A stretch of DNA of 64,000 bases. Origin: Sphingobium sp. WTD-1. GTDB lineage: Bacteria > Pseudomonadota > Alphaproteobacteria > Sphingomonadales > Sphingomonadaceae. Positions 1 to 7,914 of the stretch are shown here, piece by piece; positions within the stretch are counted from its first letter, which is position 1, and the number at the start of each line of letters is the position of its first letter. Location: NCBI RefSeq assembly GCF_030128825.1, contig NZ_CP119127.1, positions 4,515,501 to 4,579,500 on the forward strand, in the 5' to 3' direction. The translations under genes and the position numbers were made by a program. Under the pieces are notes generated by a model that was not told the origin of the DNA, made no database searches, and worked only from the letters and a program-made list of their open reading frames with translations.

Positions 1-236
1 GCCACTGCCGCCGCCAACTGCGCCAGCACCACATCGGCCGGTTCACCTTCCGCCTCGATCCGGGCGCGCGACAGGCCGTGCAGCGCCTCGGCTTCGGCGG
101 TCCAGTCCCAGCCGGCCCAGGCTGCATGAGGTCGAATGATCCAGCTGCGGGCAATGCCGCCGCCTGCTATGCCCACTTCGATCGGGAAGGATCGTCCGTG
201 CCGGGGCAGGCACGACGCCTCGAAATCGATCGCCAT
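1..236 (-). CDS. DEDD-superfamily 3'-5' exonuclease, partial (runs off left edge)
   Basis: The minus strand is open from an ATG at 236 to the window edge (78 codons), so only the N-terminus is present. The start reads MAIDFEASCLPRHGRSFPIE. A D-x-E pair followed by a small residue and S-x-L, and then a PIEVGI strand, is the ExoI motif of DnaQ/RNase T-like DEDD exonucleases. In that family the acidic pair binds the two catalytic metals that hydrolyse nucleic acid from the 3' end. The ExoII and ExoIII motifs would lie outside the window, so the subfamily (nuclease, or inactive domain) cannot be told. It is transcribed away from the DUF969 operon, with about 260 bp of non-coding sequence between them. 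Confidence 0.6.
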   Translation of the reverse strand, partial: MAIDFEASCLPRHGRSFPIEVGIAGGGIARSWIIRPHAAWAGWDWTAEAEALHGLSRARIEAEGEPADVVLAQLAAAV

Positions 237-498
237 GATGGTCAAAGGCTCTCTCCGAATAATTCCACGTCCGCCCCATTTTTGGGTCTGGCCGTCCACG
301 TCTGATACGCCCCTGTCTCCTCCAACTATGTCAGGCCGATGTCATTGGCCATCAGGATTTTCGGAAAAGATGCGAACCGACGGTCCGGTGCGACCGATGC
401 GGCCATCGTACCGGATTTCAACCGCCTATGGCCAGCGGCCTGCATTGCCGCTACCCCGTCACGATGACGGACGGACGACTGCGGGACGCGAACGACTG

Positions 499-1185
499 AT
501 GTGGGTGTTGCTGGGCATCGCCCTGATCGTCGCGGGCTTCGTGCTGCGCTTCAATCCGCTGCTGGTGATCCTCGCCTCGGCCATCGCCACCGGCCTTGCC
601 GCCGGGCTCGATCCGCTCACCATCCTCGCCGCCTTCGGCAAGGCGTTCAACGACTCACGCTATGTCTCGGTCGTCTGGGTCGTGCTGCCGGTGATCGGCC
701 TGCTCGAAGCGCATGGGCTTCAGGAACGGGCGCGCGGCCTCATTGACCGGATGCGCGGCGCCACCACCGGCCGCTTCCTCCTCTTCTATCTTGTCGCCCG
801 CCAGATTTCGGCCGCCATGGGCCTGATCTCGGTCGCCGGCCATGCCCAGACCGTGCGCCCGCTGGTCGCCCCGATCGCCGAAGCCGCCGCCGAGAAGCAG
901 GCCGGCGCGCTCGATGAGGAGCAGCGCGACGAGATCAAGGCCTGGGCCGCCGCGACCGACAATGTCGGTGTCTTCTTTGGCGAGGATATCTTCCTCGCCA
1001 TCGGATCGATCCTGCTGATCAAGGGGCTGCTGGAGCAATATGGCATCTTGCTCGAACCGCTCCAGCTCTCGGTCTGGGCGATCCCGACCGCGATTGCCGC
1101 GCTGCTGATCCACGGCTTTCGCCTGTGGCGGCTCGACCGCCGGCTGAACGCGCAGGGTGCCAAGGGACCGGAGCACGCCGCATGA
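499..1185 (+). CDS. DUF969 family membrane protein
   Basis: A 228-residue hydrophobic protein starting MWVLLGIALIVAGFVLRFNP, with about five to six predicted membrane segments and a conserved soluble stretch around residues 75-110 (QISAAMGLISVAGHAQTVRP). This matches the DUF969 family, which I recall as always paired with DUF979. The pair has been proposed to form a two-component inner-membrane transporter, and in Gram-positives it sits beside pyroglutamyl peptidase; that context is from memory. The ATG at 499 is chosen because membrane topology begins there; the open frame upstream is low-complexity and lacks a ribosome site. The stop overlaps the DUF979 start (ATGA), so the two are translationally coupled. 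Confidence 0.8.
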   Translation: MWVLLGIALIVAGFVLRFNPLLVILASAIATGLAAGLDPLTILAAFGKAFNDSRYVSVVWVVLPVIGLLEAHGLQERARGLIDRMRGATTGRFLLFYLVARQISAAMGLISVAGHAQTVRPLVAPIAEAAAEKQAGALDEEQRDEIKAWAAATDNVGVFFGEDIFLAIGSILLIKGLLEQYGILLEPLQLSVWAIPTAIAALLIHGFRLWRLDRRLNAQGAKGPEHAA

Positions 1186-2120
1186 TCACCCTCCACTGGG
1201 TCTATGCGCTGATGGGCGCGGTGTTCGCCGGCTATGCCCTGCTCGGCGCCGCCGACCGCAGCAATCCGCGCCGCTTCACCACCGCCGCCTTTTGGGCACT
1301 GCTGGCGCTCAGCATGTGGGCGGGCGACCGGATCGGCGACATCGGCAATGGCGTCCTCGTCCTCGGCCTCGTCGCCATTGCCGGCTTCAAGGGGCTGGGG
1401 CGCGGCAGCGGCGGCGTGCCGCTGGACGAGCGCCAGGCGCGGGCCGATCGGCATGGCAATGGCCTGTTCGCCATCGCCCTGGTCATCCCCGTCACCGCGC
1501 TGGCCGGCACCTTCCTGTTCAAGGCGTTCCCCGCCTGGATCGATCCCAAGCAGACTACCCTCATCTCGCTGGCGCTGGGCGTCCTGATCGCGCTCGGCAT
1601 CGGTTGCACCTGGCTGCGCGCCCGGCCGATCGTCGCCCTGCAACAGGGGCGGCAGTTGATGGACTCAGTCGGCTGGGTGGCGATCCTGCCCCAGATGCTG
1701 GCCAGCCTGGGCGCGGTGTTCGCGCTTGCCGGCGTCGGCGATGTCGTCGGCGGCATCGTCCGCCTCGCCATTCCCGATGGCAGCCTGCTCGGCGCGGTGA
1801 TCGCTTATGGCCTCGGCATGGCGCTCTTCACCATCGTCATGGGCAATGCCTTCGCGGCCTTCCCGGTGATGACCGCCGCGATCGGCATTCCGCTGCTGAT
1901 CCACCAATATCATGGCGATCCGGCGATCATCTGCGCGATCGGCATGCTGGCGGGCTTCTGCGGCACATTGCTGACGCCGATGGCCGCCAATTTCAACCTC
2001 CTCCCCGCCGCGCTGCTGCAGCTCAAGGATGAATATGGCGTGATCCGCCGCCAGGTCGGCACCGCCCTCCCCCTGCTCTGCGTCAACATCCTCCTGATCT
2101 ATTGGCTGGCCTTCCGATGA
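1182..2120 (+). CDS. DUF979 family membrane protein
   Basis: A 312-residue polytopic inner-membrane protein starting MITLHWVYALMGAVFAGYAL, with about eight to nine hydrophobic segments and a central conserved region near residues 90-110. It matches DUF979, the obligate partner of DUF969. The start codon overlaps the stop of the DUF969 gene, and its own stop overlaps the ATG of the DUF2891 gene, so three genes form one tightly coupled operon. The likely role is transport of a small carboxylated or peptide-derived metabolite across the inner membrane, but the substrate is not established by the sequence. Confidence 0.8.
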   Translation: MITLHWVYALMGAVFAGYALLGAADRSNPRRFTTAAFWALLALSMWAGDRIGDIGNGVLVLGLVAIAGFKGLGRGSGGVPLDERQARADRHGNGLFAIALVIPVTALAGTFLFKAFPAWIDPKQTTLISLALGVLIALGIGCTWLRARPIVALQQGRQLMDSVGWVAILPQMLASLGAVFALAGVGDVVGGIVRLAIPDGSLLGAVIAYGLGMALFTIVMGNAFAAFPVMTAAIGIPLLIHQYHGDPAIICAIGMLAGFCGTLLTPMAANFNLLPAALLQLKDEYGVIRRQVGTALPLLCVNILLIYWLAFR

Positions 2121-3106
2121 CCCGACTTTCCCAAGACATTGCCGACCGTTTCGCCGCCCTCACCCTGTCCCATCTGGGGCGGCAATATCCCTACAAGATG
2201 GACCTGACCTATCAGGGGCCGGAGGATGCGCGCATTCCGGCGGAGCATCATCCGATCTTCCACGGCAGCTATGACTGGCACAGTTGCGTCCATGGCTGGT
2301 GGCAGGTGATGCGCCTGCGCCGCCTCTACCCCGACATGGCCCAGGCCGATGCGATCCGCGCCCGCGCCGACATGATGCTGGTGCCCGACAAGGTCGCGGG
2401 CGAACGTGCCTTTCTCACTCGCCCGACCGCCGGCGGGTTCGAGCGCCCCTATGGCTGGGCCTGGCTGCTCGCGCTCCATGCCGAACTCGCCCGACAGGAC
2501 GGGCCCTGGGCCGCCGCGATCGAGCCGCTGGCGCTCGACTTCGCCGCGCGCTTCCACGCCTTCCTGCCGAAAATGACCTATCCGCTGCGCGTCGGTACCC
2601 ATTTCAACAGCAGCTTCGCGCTGATCCACGCTTATGACTGGGCCAAGGACCGCGACCCCGCGCTCCAGGCGCTGATCCGCGAGCGCGCGCTTGCCTGGTT
2701 CGGCCAGGACCGCGCCTGCCAGGCCTGGGAACCGGGCGGCGACGAGTTTCTCTCCTCGGCCCTCACCGAAGCACTGCTGATGAGCCGGTTGCTCTCGCGC
2801 AGCGAATTTGCGGGCTGGTTCGGCGCCTTCCTGCCCGATCTTCTGGCCGGCCAGCCGGCCACCCTGTTCACCCCGGCCACCGTGTCGGATCGCAGCGACG
2901 GCAAGATCGCCCATCTCGACGGCCTCAACCTCAGCCGCGCCTGGTGCTGGCGCGGCATCGCCGCCGCGCTGGGCGCCGACGCGCCGATCGCGCCGATCGC
3001 CGAGCAGGCGGCGATCGCCCATCTCGACGCCGCGCTCCCCCACATAGCCGGCGACTATATGGGGGAACATTGGCTGGCCAGCTTCGCCCTGCTGGCGCTT
3101 GAATAA
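2117..3106 (+). CDS. DUF2891 family protein
   Basis: A 329-residue soluble protein starting MTRLSQDIADRFAALTLSHL with no signal peptide. It contains the PIFHGSYDWHSCVHGWW segment (about residues 48-64) and a later GTHFNSSFAL segment that I associate with DUF2891. The family has an all-alpha (alpha/alpha)6-like look, but its catalytic activity is unknown to me. The ATG at 2117 overlaps the stop of DUF979 (ATGA), which places it as the third gene of the operon. A job in processing whatever DUF969/DUF979 imports is a guess from context. No odd features were seen. Confidence 0.75.
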   Translation: MTRLSQDIADRFAALTLSHLGRQYPYKMDLTYQGPEDARIPAEHHPIFHGSYDWHSCVHGWWQVMRLRRLYPDMAQADAIRARADMMLVPDKVAGERAFLTRPTAGGFERPYGWAWLLALHAELARQDGPWAAAIEPLALDFAARFHAFLPKMTYPLRVGTHFNSSFALIHAYDWAKDRDPALQALIRERALAWFGQDRACQAWEPGGDEFLSSALTEALLMSRLLSRSEFAGWFGAFLPDLLAGQPATLFTPATVSDRSDGKIAHLDGLNLSRAWCWRGIAAALGADAPIAPIAEQAAIAHLDAALPHIAGDYMGEHWLASFALLALE

Positions 3107-3116
3107 GGCGTTTCAC

Positions 3117-3163
3117 AATATTACCCGGATTGAAAGAGATTGATATTATATCCGGGTAATATT
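3117..3163. promoter_or_regulatory. Perfect 14-bp inverted repeat upstream of GIY-YIG gene
   Basis: AATATTACCCGGAT at 3117-3130 and its exact reverse complement ATCCGGGTAATATT at 3150-3163 are separated by 19 bases. The repeat is AT-flanked and lies just before the start of the GIY-YIG gene at 3195. It has no T-run after it, so an operator or promoter-overlapping dimer site is more likely than a terminator, although it also follows the DUF2891 stop by 10 bases. The cognate regulator is not identified. Confidence 0.55.
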
Positions 3164-3194
3164 AAGAAGCCTCCTCATAAGGAGGGCATGCCCC

Positions 3195-3530
3195 ATGCAG
3201 GAAAGCGAACGCAAAGCGGCTATCGACGCCTATCGGGAACGCAAGGTCGCTTGCGGCATCTATGCGATCCGATGCTTGCCCACCCAACAGCTCTGGATCG
3301 GCAGCGCCCCCAATCTGGCGACCATCCAGAACCGGCTCTGGTTCACCCTGCGACTGGGACAGGATCAACGCGCCACGCTCCAGCGGGCCTGGACGACCCA
3401 TGGCGAAGTCGCGTTTCAATTTGAAGTTCTCGAACAATGGGATGCTACCGAAATCGGCCATGCCCGCAACCGCACATTGAAGGCGGGCCGGGATCGTTGG
3501 GCCGACACGCTGGGTGCCAGCCCGATCTGA
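3195..3530 (+). CDS. GIY-YIG nuclease-fold small protein
   Basis: A 111-residue protein, MQESERKAAIDAYRERKVAC, followed by GIYAIRCLPTQQLWIGSAPN. The GIY (residues 21-23) and the W-I-G replacing the usual Y-I-G resemble the degenerate GIY-YIG domain of a small family common in alphaproteobacteria. Later RLWFTLRLGQ and AWTTHGEVAFQFEVLE fit the rest of that family. Because the second motif is WIG, nuclease activity is uncertain. GGAGG at 3181-3185 sits nine bases before the ATG. The gene is monocistronic behind a perfect inverted repeat and converges on the HD-GYP gene. Confidence 0.75.
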   Translation: MQESERKAAIDAYRERKVACGIYAIRCLPTQQLWIGSAPNLATIQNRLWFTLRLGQDQRATLQRAWTTHGEVAFQFEVLEQWDATEIGHARNRTLKAGRDRWADTLGASPI

Positions 3531-3540
3531 TCCGCCTGCC

Positions 3541-4827
3541 TCAGCCGGCCACCGCCAACAGCTTGGCACTCATCGCCGGCCACTCGCTCATGTCCCAGCC
3601 TTCAGGCGTTTCGCGGGTGATGATCTGGTCCGCGCCGAAGCAATTGCCGAGATCAATGTCCTCGCTCTTCTCGAACGCCCGGTCGGCCAGCGAATAAAAG
3701 GGTCGGACCTTGGGGAGGGTCAGATCATCGGGATTCTGTTCGACCACGATCGCGAGCCGATGCGATCGCAGCCGCACCAGCGACCCGATCGGATAGATGC
3801 CGACCGCGCGCTGGAACGCCTGGAAGACGTCGGCGTCGAACAGCGTGCCGGCATCTTCGTCAATCTTCAGCAACGCCCGCGACGGATCATCCCCGCTCCG
3901 ATGCAGCCGCGTTGACGTCATGGCATCATAGCTGTCGCAGATCGCGGCCATGCGCGCGAACATCCCTATTTGCTCGCCGGCCAGGCCATTGGGATAACCA
4001 CTGCCGTCCAACCGCTCATGATGGTTGAGGCAGACGTCCAGCACTTCCGCCGGCATTTCCCCGCCCAGGGTCAGGAATTCATGCGCCAGCGTGGTGTGGC
4101 TCTTGACCACGTCCCATTCCTCCGGCGTCAGCGGCGCATCCTTGTCCCACACTTCCTGCGGCACATGCGCCATGCCCATATCCATCAGCAAGCCGGCCAG
4201 ACCCGCCTTGCGGATATCGTCGGGCGACAGGTGCATCTGCTGCGCAAGGCCGATCATCAGCGCACAGACCGACAGCGCATGCTGATAGAGATATTCGCCG
4301 CTATTCTTCATCCGCGTGATCGCCATGAAGGCATGCGGGTTCCGTTGCACGGAACTGGAGATTTCCTCGACCATCGACTCCAGCTTGGCCGCCTTCACGG
4401 CCTTGCCCAGCCGCACATCCTCATAGAGCTTGCGCATGGTGCGGCCCGACTTGCGCGCCAGCCGCTGCGCATGGACCATTTCGGCGCGGATGGGCAACCG
4501 GTCCTTGGACAGGGGATCGAACGGTCGCTCAATCGGCGGCGGCGCGGCCCGGCGCGCGATCGTCGCCCCGGCCCGACCGAACACACGTTCGCGCGGTTCG
4601 CTGATCGACACCACGCGCGATGGCGCCGGCTGAACCGGTGCCACGTCCGCACCGCGCGACACATCGATCATTACCCATTCGACCTTGCTGGCATGCAGAT
4701 CCGCCAGTTGCTCGGGATCATCGAGCAGCATCTTGCGCTTCCAGAAGGGATGGGAAAACCACGACCCTTCCAGCTTGTGCAAGAACATCCCCAGTTTCAC
4801 GTCCTGGATGCGGATTTTTTTCAGCAT
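3541..4827 (-). CDS. DUF3391/HD-GYP domain protein, degenerate HD motif
   Basis: A 428-residue cytoplasmic protein. Residues 1-130 resemble DUF3391 (LGMFLHKLEGSWFSHPFWK) and residues 160-400 an HD-GYP domain. Intact HD-GYP enzymes hydrolyse cyclic di-GMP. Here H183 is in place, the HHERLDGSGYP signature (269-279) is intact, and D298 and D301 are present. The catalytic HDxGK motif, however, reads M215-D216-M217-G218-M219, so the metal-binding His and the Lys are lost. The protein may therefore bind c-di-GMP or partner proteins rather than cleave it. It stands alone, converging with the GIY-YIG gene. No second start with a better ribosome site was seen. Confidence 0.85.
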   Translation of the reverse strand: MLKKIRIQDVKLGMFLHKLEGSWFSHPFWKRKMLLDDPEQLADLHASKVEWVMIDVSRGADVAPVQPAPSRVVSISEPRERVFGRAGATIARRAAPPPIERPFDPLSKDRLPIRAEMVHAQRLARKSGRTMRKLYEDVRLGKAVKAAKLESMVEEISSSVQRNPHAFMAITRMKNSGEYLYQHALSVCALMIGLAQQMHLSPDDIRKAGLAGLLMDMGMAHVPQEVWDKDAPLTPEEWDVVKSHTTLAHEFLTLGGEMPAEVLDVCLNHHERLDGSGYPNGLAGEQIGMFARMAAICDSYDAMTSTRLHRSGDDPSRALLKIDEDAGTLFDADVFQAFQRAVGIYPIGSLVRLRSHRLAIVVEQNPDDLTLPKVRPFYSLADRAFEKSEDIDLGNCFGADQIITRETPEGWDMSEWPAMSAKLLAVAG

Positions 4828-5002
4828 TTATACGGCCCCGTAGTCCCCGAACTCATTTCACAGCCCGTGCCTTTCCAAAAGGTTAAGACGCACCATTCCA
4901 GATCGAATGGAGCCACTTGATCAGCCGATCGGCGATGTCACCGCGCCTACCGCAATCGGCCATTTTCGCTTATCCTCCTATCGTCCGACAGGGAGACGAC
5001 CG

Positions 5003-5362
5003 ATGCGCGTGTTGGTGCTGGTAAAGGCGACGCAGGACAGCGAAGCGGGTGGCCCGCCCGATCCTCAAATGATGGCAGCGATGGGCCGCTTCAACGACGA
5101 ACTGGACGCAGCCGGCATATTGCGCATGGCCGACGGGCTGCGCCCCTCTTCCTACGGCAAGCGGATCGCCTTCGACGGAACAGCGCGCCGCGTCATCGAC
5201 GGCCCCTTCCCTCAGGTCGGCGAACTGGTCGCGGGCTTCTGGCTTTGGGAGGTCGCCGACATGGACGAAGCCGTCACCTGGGTGAAGCGCTGCCCCAACC
5301 CCATGCCCGGCCCTAGCGAGATCGAAATCCGCCCCTTTCACGAATGGCGCGACGATAGCTGA
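5003..5362 (+). CDS. YciI/DGPF-family protein
   Basis: A 119-residue protein starting MRVLVLVKATQDSEAG with the DGPF motif (VIDGPFPQ, about residues 70-77), followed by ELVAGFWLWEVADMDEAVTW. These are signatures of the YCII-related ferredoxin-like-fold family, often seen near extracytoplasmic sigma factors, although none is adjacent here. The family's biochemical function is unclear. GGGAGA at 4991-4996 is a suitable ribosome site seven bases before ATG 5003; the longer open frame upstream is non-conserved in look. It precedes and faces tRNA-Arg(CCT). Confidence 0.8.
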   Translation: MRVLVLVKATQDSEAGGPPDPQMMAAMGRFNDELDAAGILRMADGLRPSSYGKRIAFDGTARRVIDGPFPQVGELVAGFWLWEVADMDEAVTWVKRCPNPMPGPSEIEIRPFHEWRDDS

Positions 5363-5375
5363 TCGAAGGGGAAAA

Positions 5376-5452
5376 TGGTGCACCCGACGGGATTCGAACC
5401 CATGGCCCTCAGATTAGGAATCTGATGCTCTATCCTGCTGAGCTACGGGTGC
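5376..5452 (-). tRNA. tRNA-Arg (anticodon CCT)
   Basis: The minus strand folds as a 77-nt cloverleaf. The acceptor GCACCCG pairs with CGGGTGC, the D-arm contains GCTCAG, the anticodon stem TCAGA/TCTGA holds the loop TTCCTAA (anticodon CCT), and the T-arm contains GGTTCGAATCC. The 3' CCA is encoded. Confidence 0.97.
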
Positions 5453-5488
5453 ACGCAGCGCCGGCTCTATTATGCGCGGCGCGCGCGG

Positions 5489-5974
5489 TCAATTCTTCGC
5501 TTCGGGCGGAATCACCGGAAAGGGCAGTTGCGCGACATTGATGCCTTCCTCGGCCAGCGCCTTGGCCTCGGCCGGGGCGACCTCGCCATGAATGCTGCCC
5601 TTGTCCTGCTCGCCATAATGCATGGCCCGCGCCTGCTCGGCAAAGCCGCGCCCGACCCAAGTGGAACCTTCCAGCACCTTCTTCTGTGCGTCCGCCAGCG
5701 CCTCGACCAGCGCGCGCATCTTCGCCTCGTCGGGGCCGGACGCCACCGGCGCCGTCTCCGCTTCGGCCGCCGGCTGCGACGGCACGATCTCGCGGCGCTG
5801 GTTGCCCTTGGCCGCCACTGCCGGCGCCATCAGCGCCTTGCCGATGCGCGTGTCGCCGCATAGCGGACAGGCCAGCAGCCCCCGCGCCTTCTGGTCCGTA
5901 TAATCGGCGCTGGAGCCGAACCACGCCTCGAAGACGTGGCCCTGCCCCTCGCACTTAAGGTCGAAAACGATCAC
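5489..5974 (-). CDS. DUF1178 family protein
   Basis: A 161-residue protein starting MIVFDLKCEGQGHVFEAWF, with a CPLCGDTRIGKALMAP segment (about residues 37-52) matching DUF1178. C8 with the CPLC pair could form a zinc site, but only three cysteines are obvious. A hydrophilic Ala/Glu-rich middle separates this from a C-terminal helix-rich part. It starts with GTG at 5974, which overlaps the stop of the upstream nitrilase-like gene (GTGA), so it is coupled to it. In many alphaproteobacteria DUF1178 follows a nitrilase and grxC in this order, as here. Function unknown. Confidence 0.85.
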   Translation of the reverse strand: MIVFDLKCEGQGHVFEAWFGSSADYTDQKARGLLACPLCGDTRIGKALMAPAVAAKGNQRREIVPSQPAAEAETAPVASGPDEAKMRALVEALADAQKKVLEGSTWVGRGFAEQARAMHYGEQDKGSIHGEVAPAEAKALAEEGINVAQLPFPVIPPEAKN

Positions 5975-6801
5975 CTGATCTCAACATCCTGCGGTATCAC
6001 GCGCCGATTGGCGATGGCGGGCACCCGCCCGCGCACCGCCTCTACGCGGCCAAGGTCAAGATCGGCAAGGGCCAGCCCCGCCCCCTCGCCCATGTCCAGC
6101 AGCACATCGCCCCATGGATCGACCACCAAACTATGGCCATAGGTGGTACGCCCGTCCTGATGCTCGCCCGCCTGCGCGGCGGCGATCAGGAAACAGCCTG
6201 CCTCGATCGCGCGGGCGCGCAGCAGGATGTGCCAGTGCGCCTGCCCCGTGGGCACGGTGAAGGCTGCCGGCGCCAGCAGCACGGTTGCGCCCGCATTGGT
6301 GAGCGCCCGATAGAGATCGGGAAAGCGCATGTCGTAGCAGATGGAAAAGCCCATCCGCGCCCAGGGCGTATCGACCGCCACTACGCTCTCGCCCGGCCCA
6401 TAGACCGAGGATTCGCGCCAGCTTTCGCCCGATGCCAGGTCGACATCGAACAGATGGATCTTGTCGTAGCGCGCCCGTATTTCGCCCTGATCGTCGATCA
6501 TGAAGCTGCGATTGGCCCAGCGCCCGTCGCTGCGCGCATCCTTGAGCGGTAGCGACCCGATATGGATCCAAAGCCCCTCGCGCGCCGCCGCCTCGCGCAC
6601 CGCCGCCAGCACGATATCGTCCGCCTCGTCGCGCAGCGTTGCCGCCGCGCGCTTGCGATCGCGGTCCAGATAGCCCGCCATTTCCGGAGTGAAGAGCATG
6701 TCCGCCCCCTCCCCTTTGGCGCGCACCGCCGCCTCCTCAATCGCGGCGGCATTGGCGGCCGGGTCGATCCCGGTCGTCATCTGAAGAATCGCGGCGCGCA
6801 T
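5971..6801 (-). CDS. Carbon-nitrogen hydrolase (Nit2-like amidase)
   Basis: A 276-residue cytoplasmic member of the nitrilase superfamily. The Glu-Lys-Cys triad is visible: E40 (FTPEMAG), K114 (YDKIHLFDV) and C155 (SICYDMRFP). The family hydrolyses amides through a cysteine thioester. The closest subgroup by motif is Nit1/Nit2-like, which act on omega-amidated or deaminated glutathione-type metabolites; the neighbouring glutaredoxin is consistent but not proof. The stop overlaps the DUF1178 start; grxC lies immediately upstream (5 nt gap), giving a grxC-nit-DUF1178 operon. Length is normal for the family. Confidence 0.88.
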   Translation of the reverse strand: MRAAILQMTTGIDPAANAAAIEEAAVRAKGEGADMLFTPEMAGYLDRDRKRAAATLRDEADDIVLAAVREAAAREGLWIHIGSLPLKDARSDGRWANRSFMIDDQGEIRARYDKIHLFDVDLASGESWRESSVYGPGESVVAVDTPWARMGFSICYDMRFPDLYRALTNAGATVLLAPAAFTVPTGQAHWHILLRARAIEAGCFLIAAAQAGEHQDGRTTYGHSLVVDPWGDVLLDMGEGAGLALADLDLGRVEAVRGRVPAIANRRVIPQDVEIR

Positions 6802-6806
6802 CGGGC

Positions 6807-7064
6807 TTACAGGCCCAGCAGCGGGTCGAGCTTGCCCTCGCGGTTCAGCGCGGCGAGATCGTCGCTGCCGCCGATATGCTGACCGTCGATGAAGATCTGC
6901 GGCACGGTGGTGCGTCCCGGCGCCCGCTCCAGCATTTCCTCGCGCTTGGGACCGCCCAGCGAGATGTCATATTCCTCGAAGGCAACACCCTTGCCCTCCA
7001 GCAGTGCCTTGGCCCGCGCACAATAGCCACACCAGTCCTTGGTATAGATTTCGACCTTTGCCAT
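6807..7064 (-). CDS. grxC: Glutaredoxin 3 (GrxC-type)
   Basis: An 85-residue thioredoxin-fold protein starting MAKVEIYTKDWCGYCARAKA. The active site is C12-G-Y-C15, a CGYC variant of the common CPYC dithiol site. TVPQIFID (about residues 53-60) with its cis-Pro loop and HIGGSDDL form the glutathione-binding groove. It reduces protein disulfides and glutathione mixed disulfides in the cytoplasm. It is the first gene of the run reading into the nitrilase-like and DUF1178 genes. Start chosen at ATG 7064 because this gives the normal Grx length. Confidence 0.93.
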   Translation of the reverse strand: MAKVEIYTKDWCGYCARAKALLEGKGVAFEEYDISLGGPKREEMLERAPGRTTVPQIFIDGQHIGGSDDLAALNREGKLDPLLGL

Positions 7065-7114
7065 TATCTTGGTAAAACTCCTTTGCCCCGAAATTGGGGG
7101 GAATGCGCACTTTG

Positions 7115-7873
7115 TCAATCGCCGCCCGTTTTCGGCCCGGTTCTGGGCAGCGCCCGCGCCCAGCACAGCAGATGCACCTCGCGCACGCCACCAGCCTTCA
7201 GCAGCTTTGCGCAGGCCGCCGCCGTCGCCCCGCTGGTATGGACATCGTCGACCAGCAAAATCACCCGTCCCGACAGCCCATGATCCGGCCCCAGTGCAAA
7301 GGCGCCGCGCACCGCCTTTTCCCGCTGTTTCGGATTCATCCCCCGCAGCGGCTGCGTCCGCTTCACCCGGCGCAGGCCATGCTTGTCCACCGCCAGCCCC
7401 GTCAGCCGCCCCAGATGATCGGCGATCAGCGCCGACTGGTTGAAGCCCCGCCCCCACAGCCGCCAGCGATGCAGCGGCACCGGCACGATCAGCGCGCCCT
7501 CGCTATCCGCCGGCACATGGCGCAGCATCTGCCCCGCCACCAGCCGGGCCAGGCCGATCCGCCGCCCATATTTGAGGCGCAGCGCCACCGTCCGCGCGAC
7601 ATCGCCATAGGCCAGCACCGCCCGCGCGCTGTCGAACGGCGGCGGCTGGGCCAGGCAGGCGCCACAGGCCGCGCCCTCGCCCATCTCATGCTCGAACGGC
7701 AGGCCGCAGCGCGCGCAGCAGGGCGGCCCCAGGAATTGCATCCCGCTCCAGCAGTCGAGGCAGAAACCATGGTCCGCGCCGACGATCGCGCCGCAGCCGG
7801 GACAGCGTGGCGGAAGGGCATAATCCATGACCGGACGCATCACGGTCTTGAGAAGCGGGACCAGCGACATCAT
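7115..7873 (-). CDS. comF: ComF-family double zinc-ribbon phosphoribosyltransferase protein
   Basis: A 252-residue protein. The N-terminal zinc-ribbon cysteines (CPGCG, CLDC, CCARCG, CGAC within residues 24-76) are followed by a type I phosphoribosyltransferase domain with the PRPP loop VILLVDDVHTSGAT (about residues 208-221). RGFNQS and AVRGAF segments are family hallmarks. In competent bacteria ComF assists DNA uptake; in most proteobacteria its role is unproven. It is divergent from the methyltransferase gene at 7915, as is common in alphaproteobacteria. Two in-frame ATGs (7873, 7870) open it. Confidence 0.9.
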   Translation of the reverse strand: MMSLVPLLKTVMRPVMDYALPPRCPGCGAIVGADHGFCLDCWSGMQFLGPPCCARCGLPFEHEMGEGAACGACLAQPPPFDSARAVLAYGDVARTVALRLKYGRRIGLARLVAGQMLRHVPADSEGALIVPVPLHRWRLWGRGFNQSALIADHLGRLTGLAVDKHGLRRVKRTQPLRGMNPKQREKAVRGAFALGPDHGLSGRVILLVDDVHTSGATAAACAKLLKAGGVREVHLLCWARALPRTGPKTGGD

Positions 7874-7914
7874 CTGCCTTGTCCCCGCTTCGTCCCCGAT
7901 GCACAAGGCCCGCC

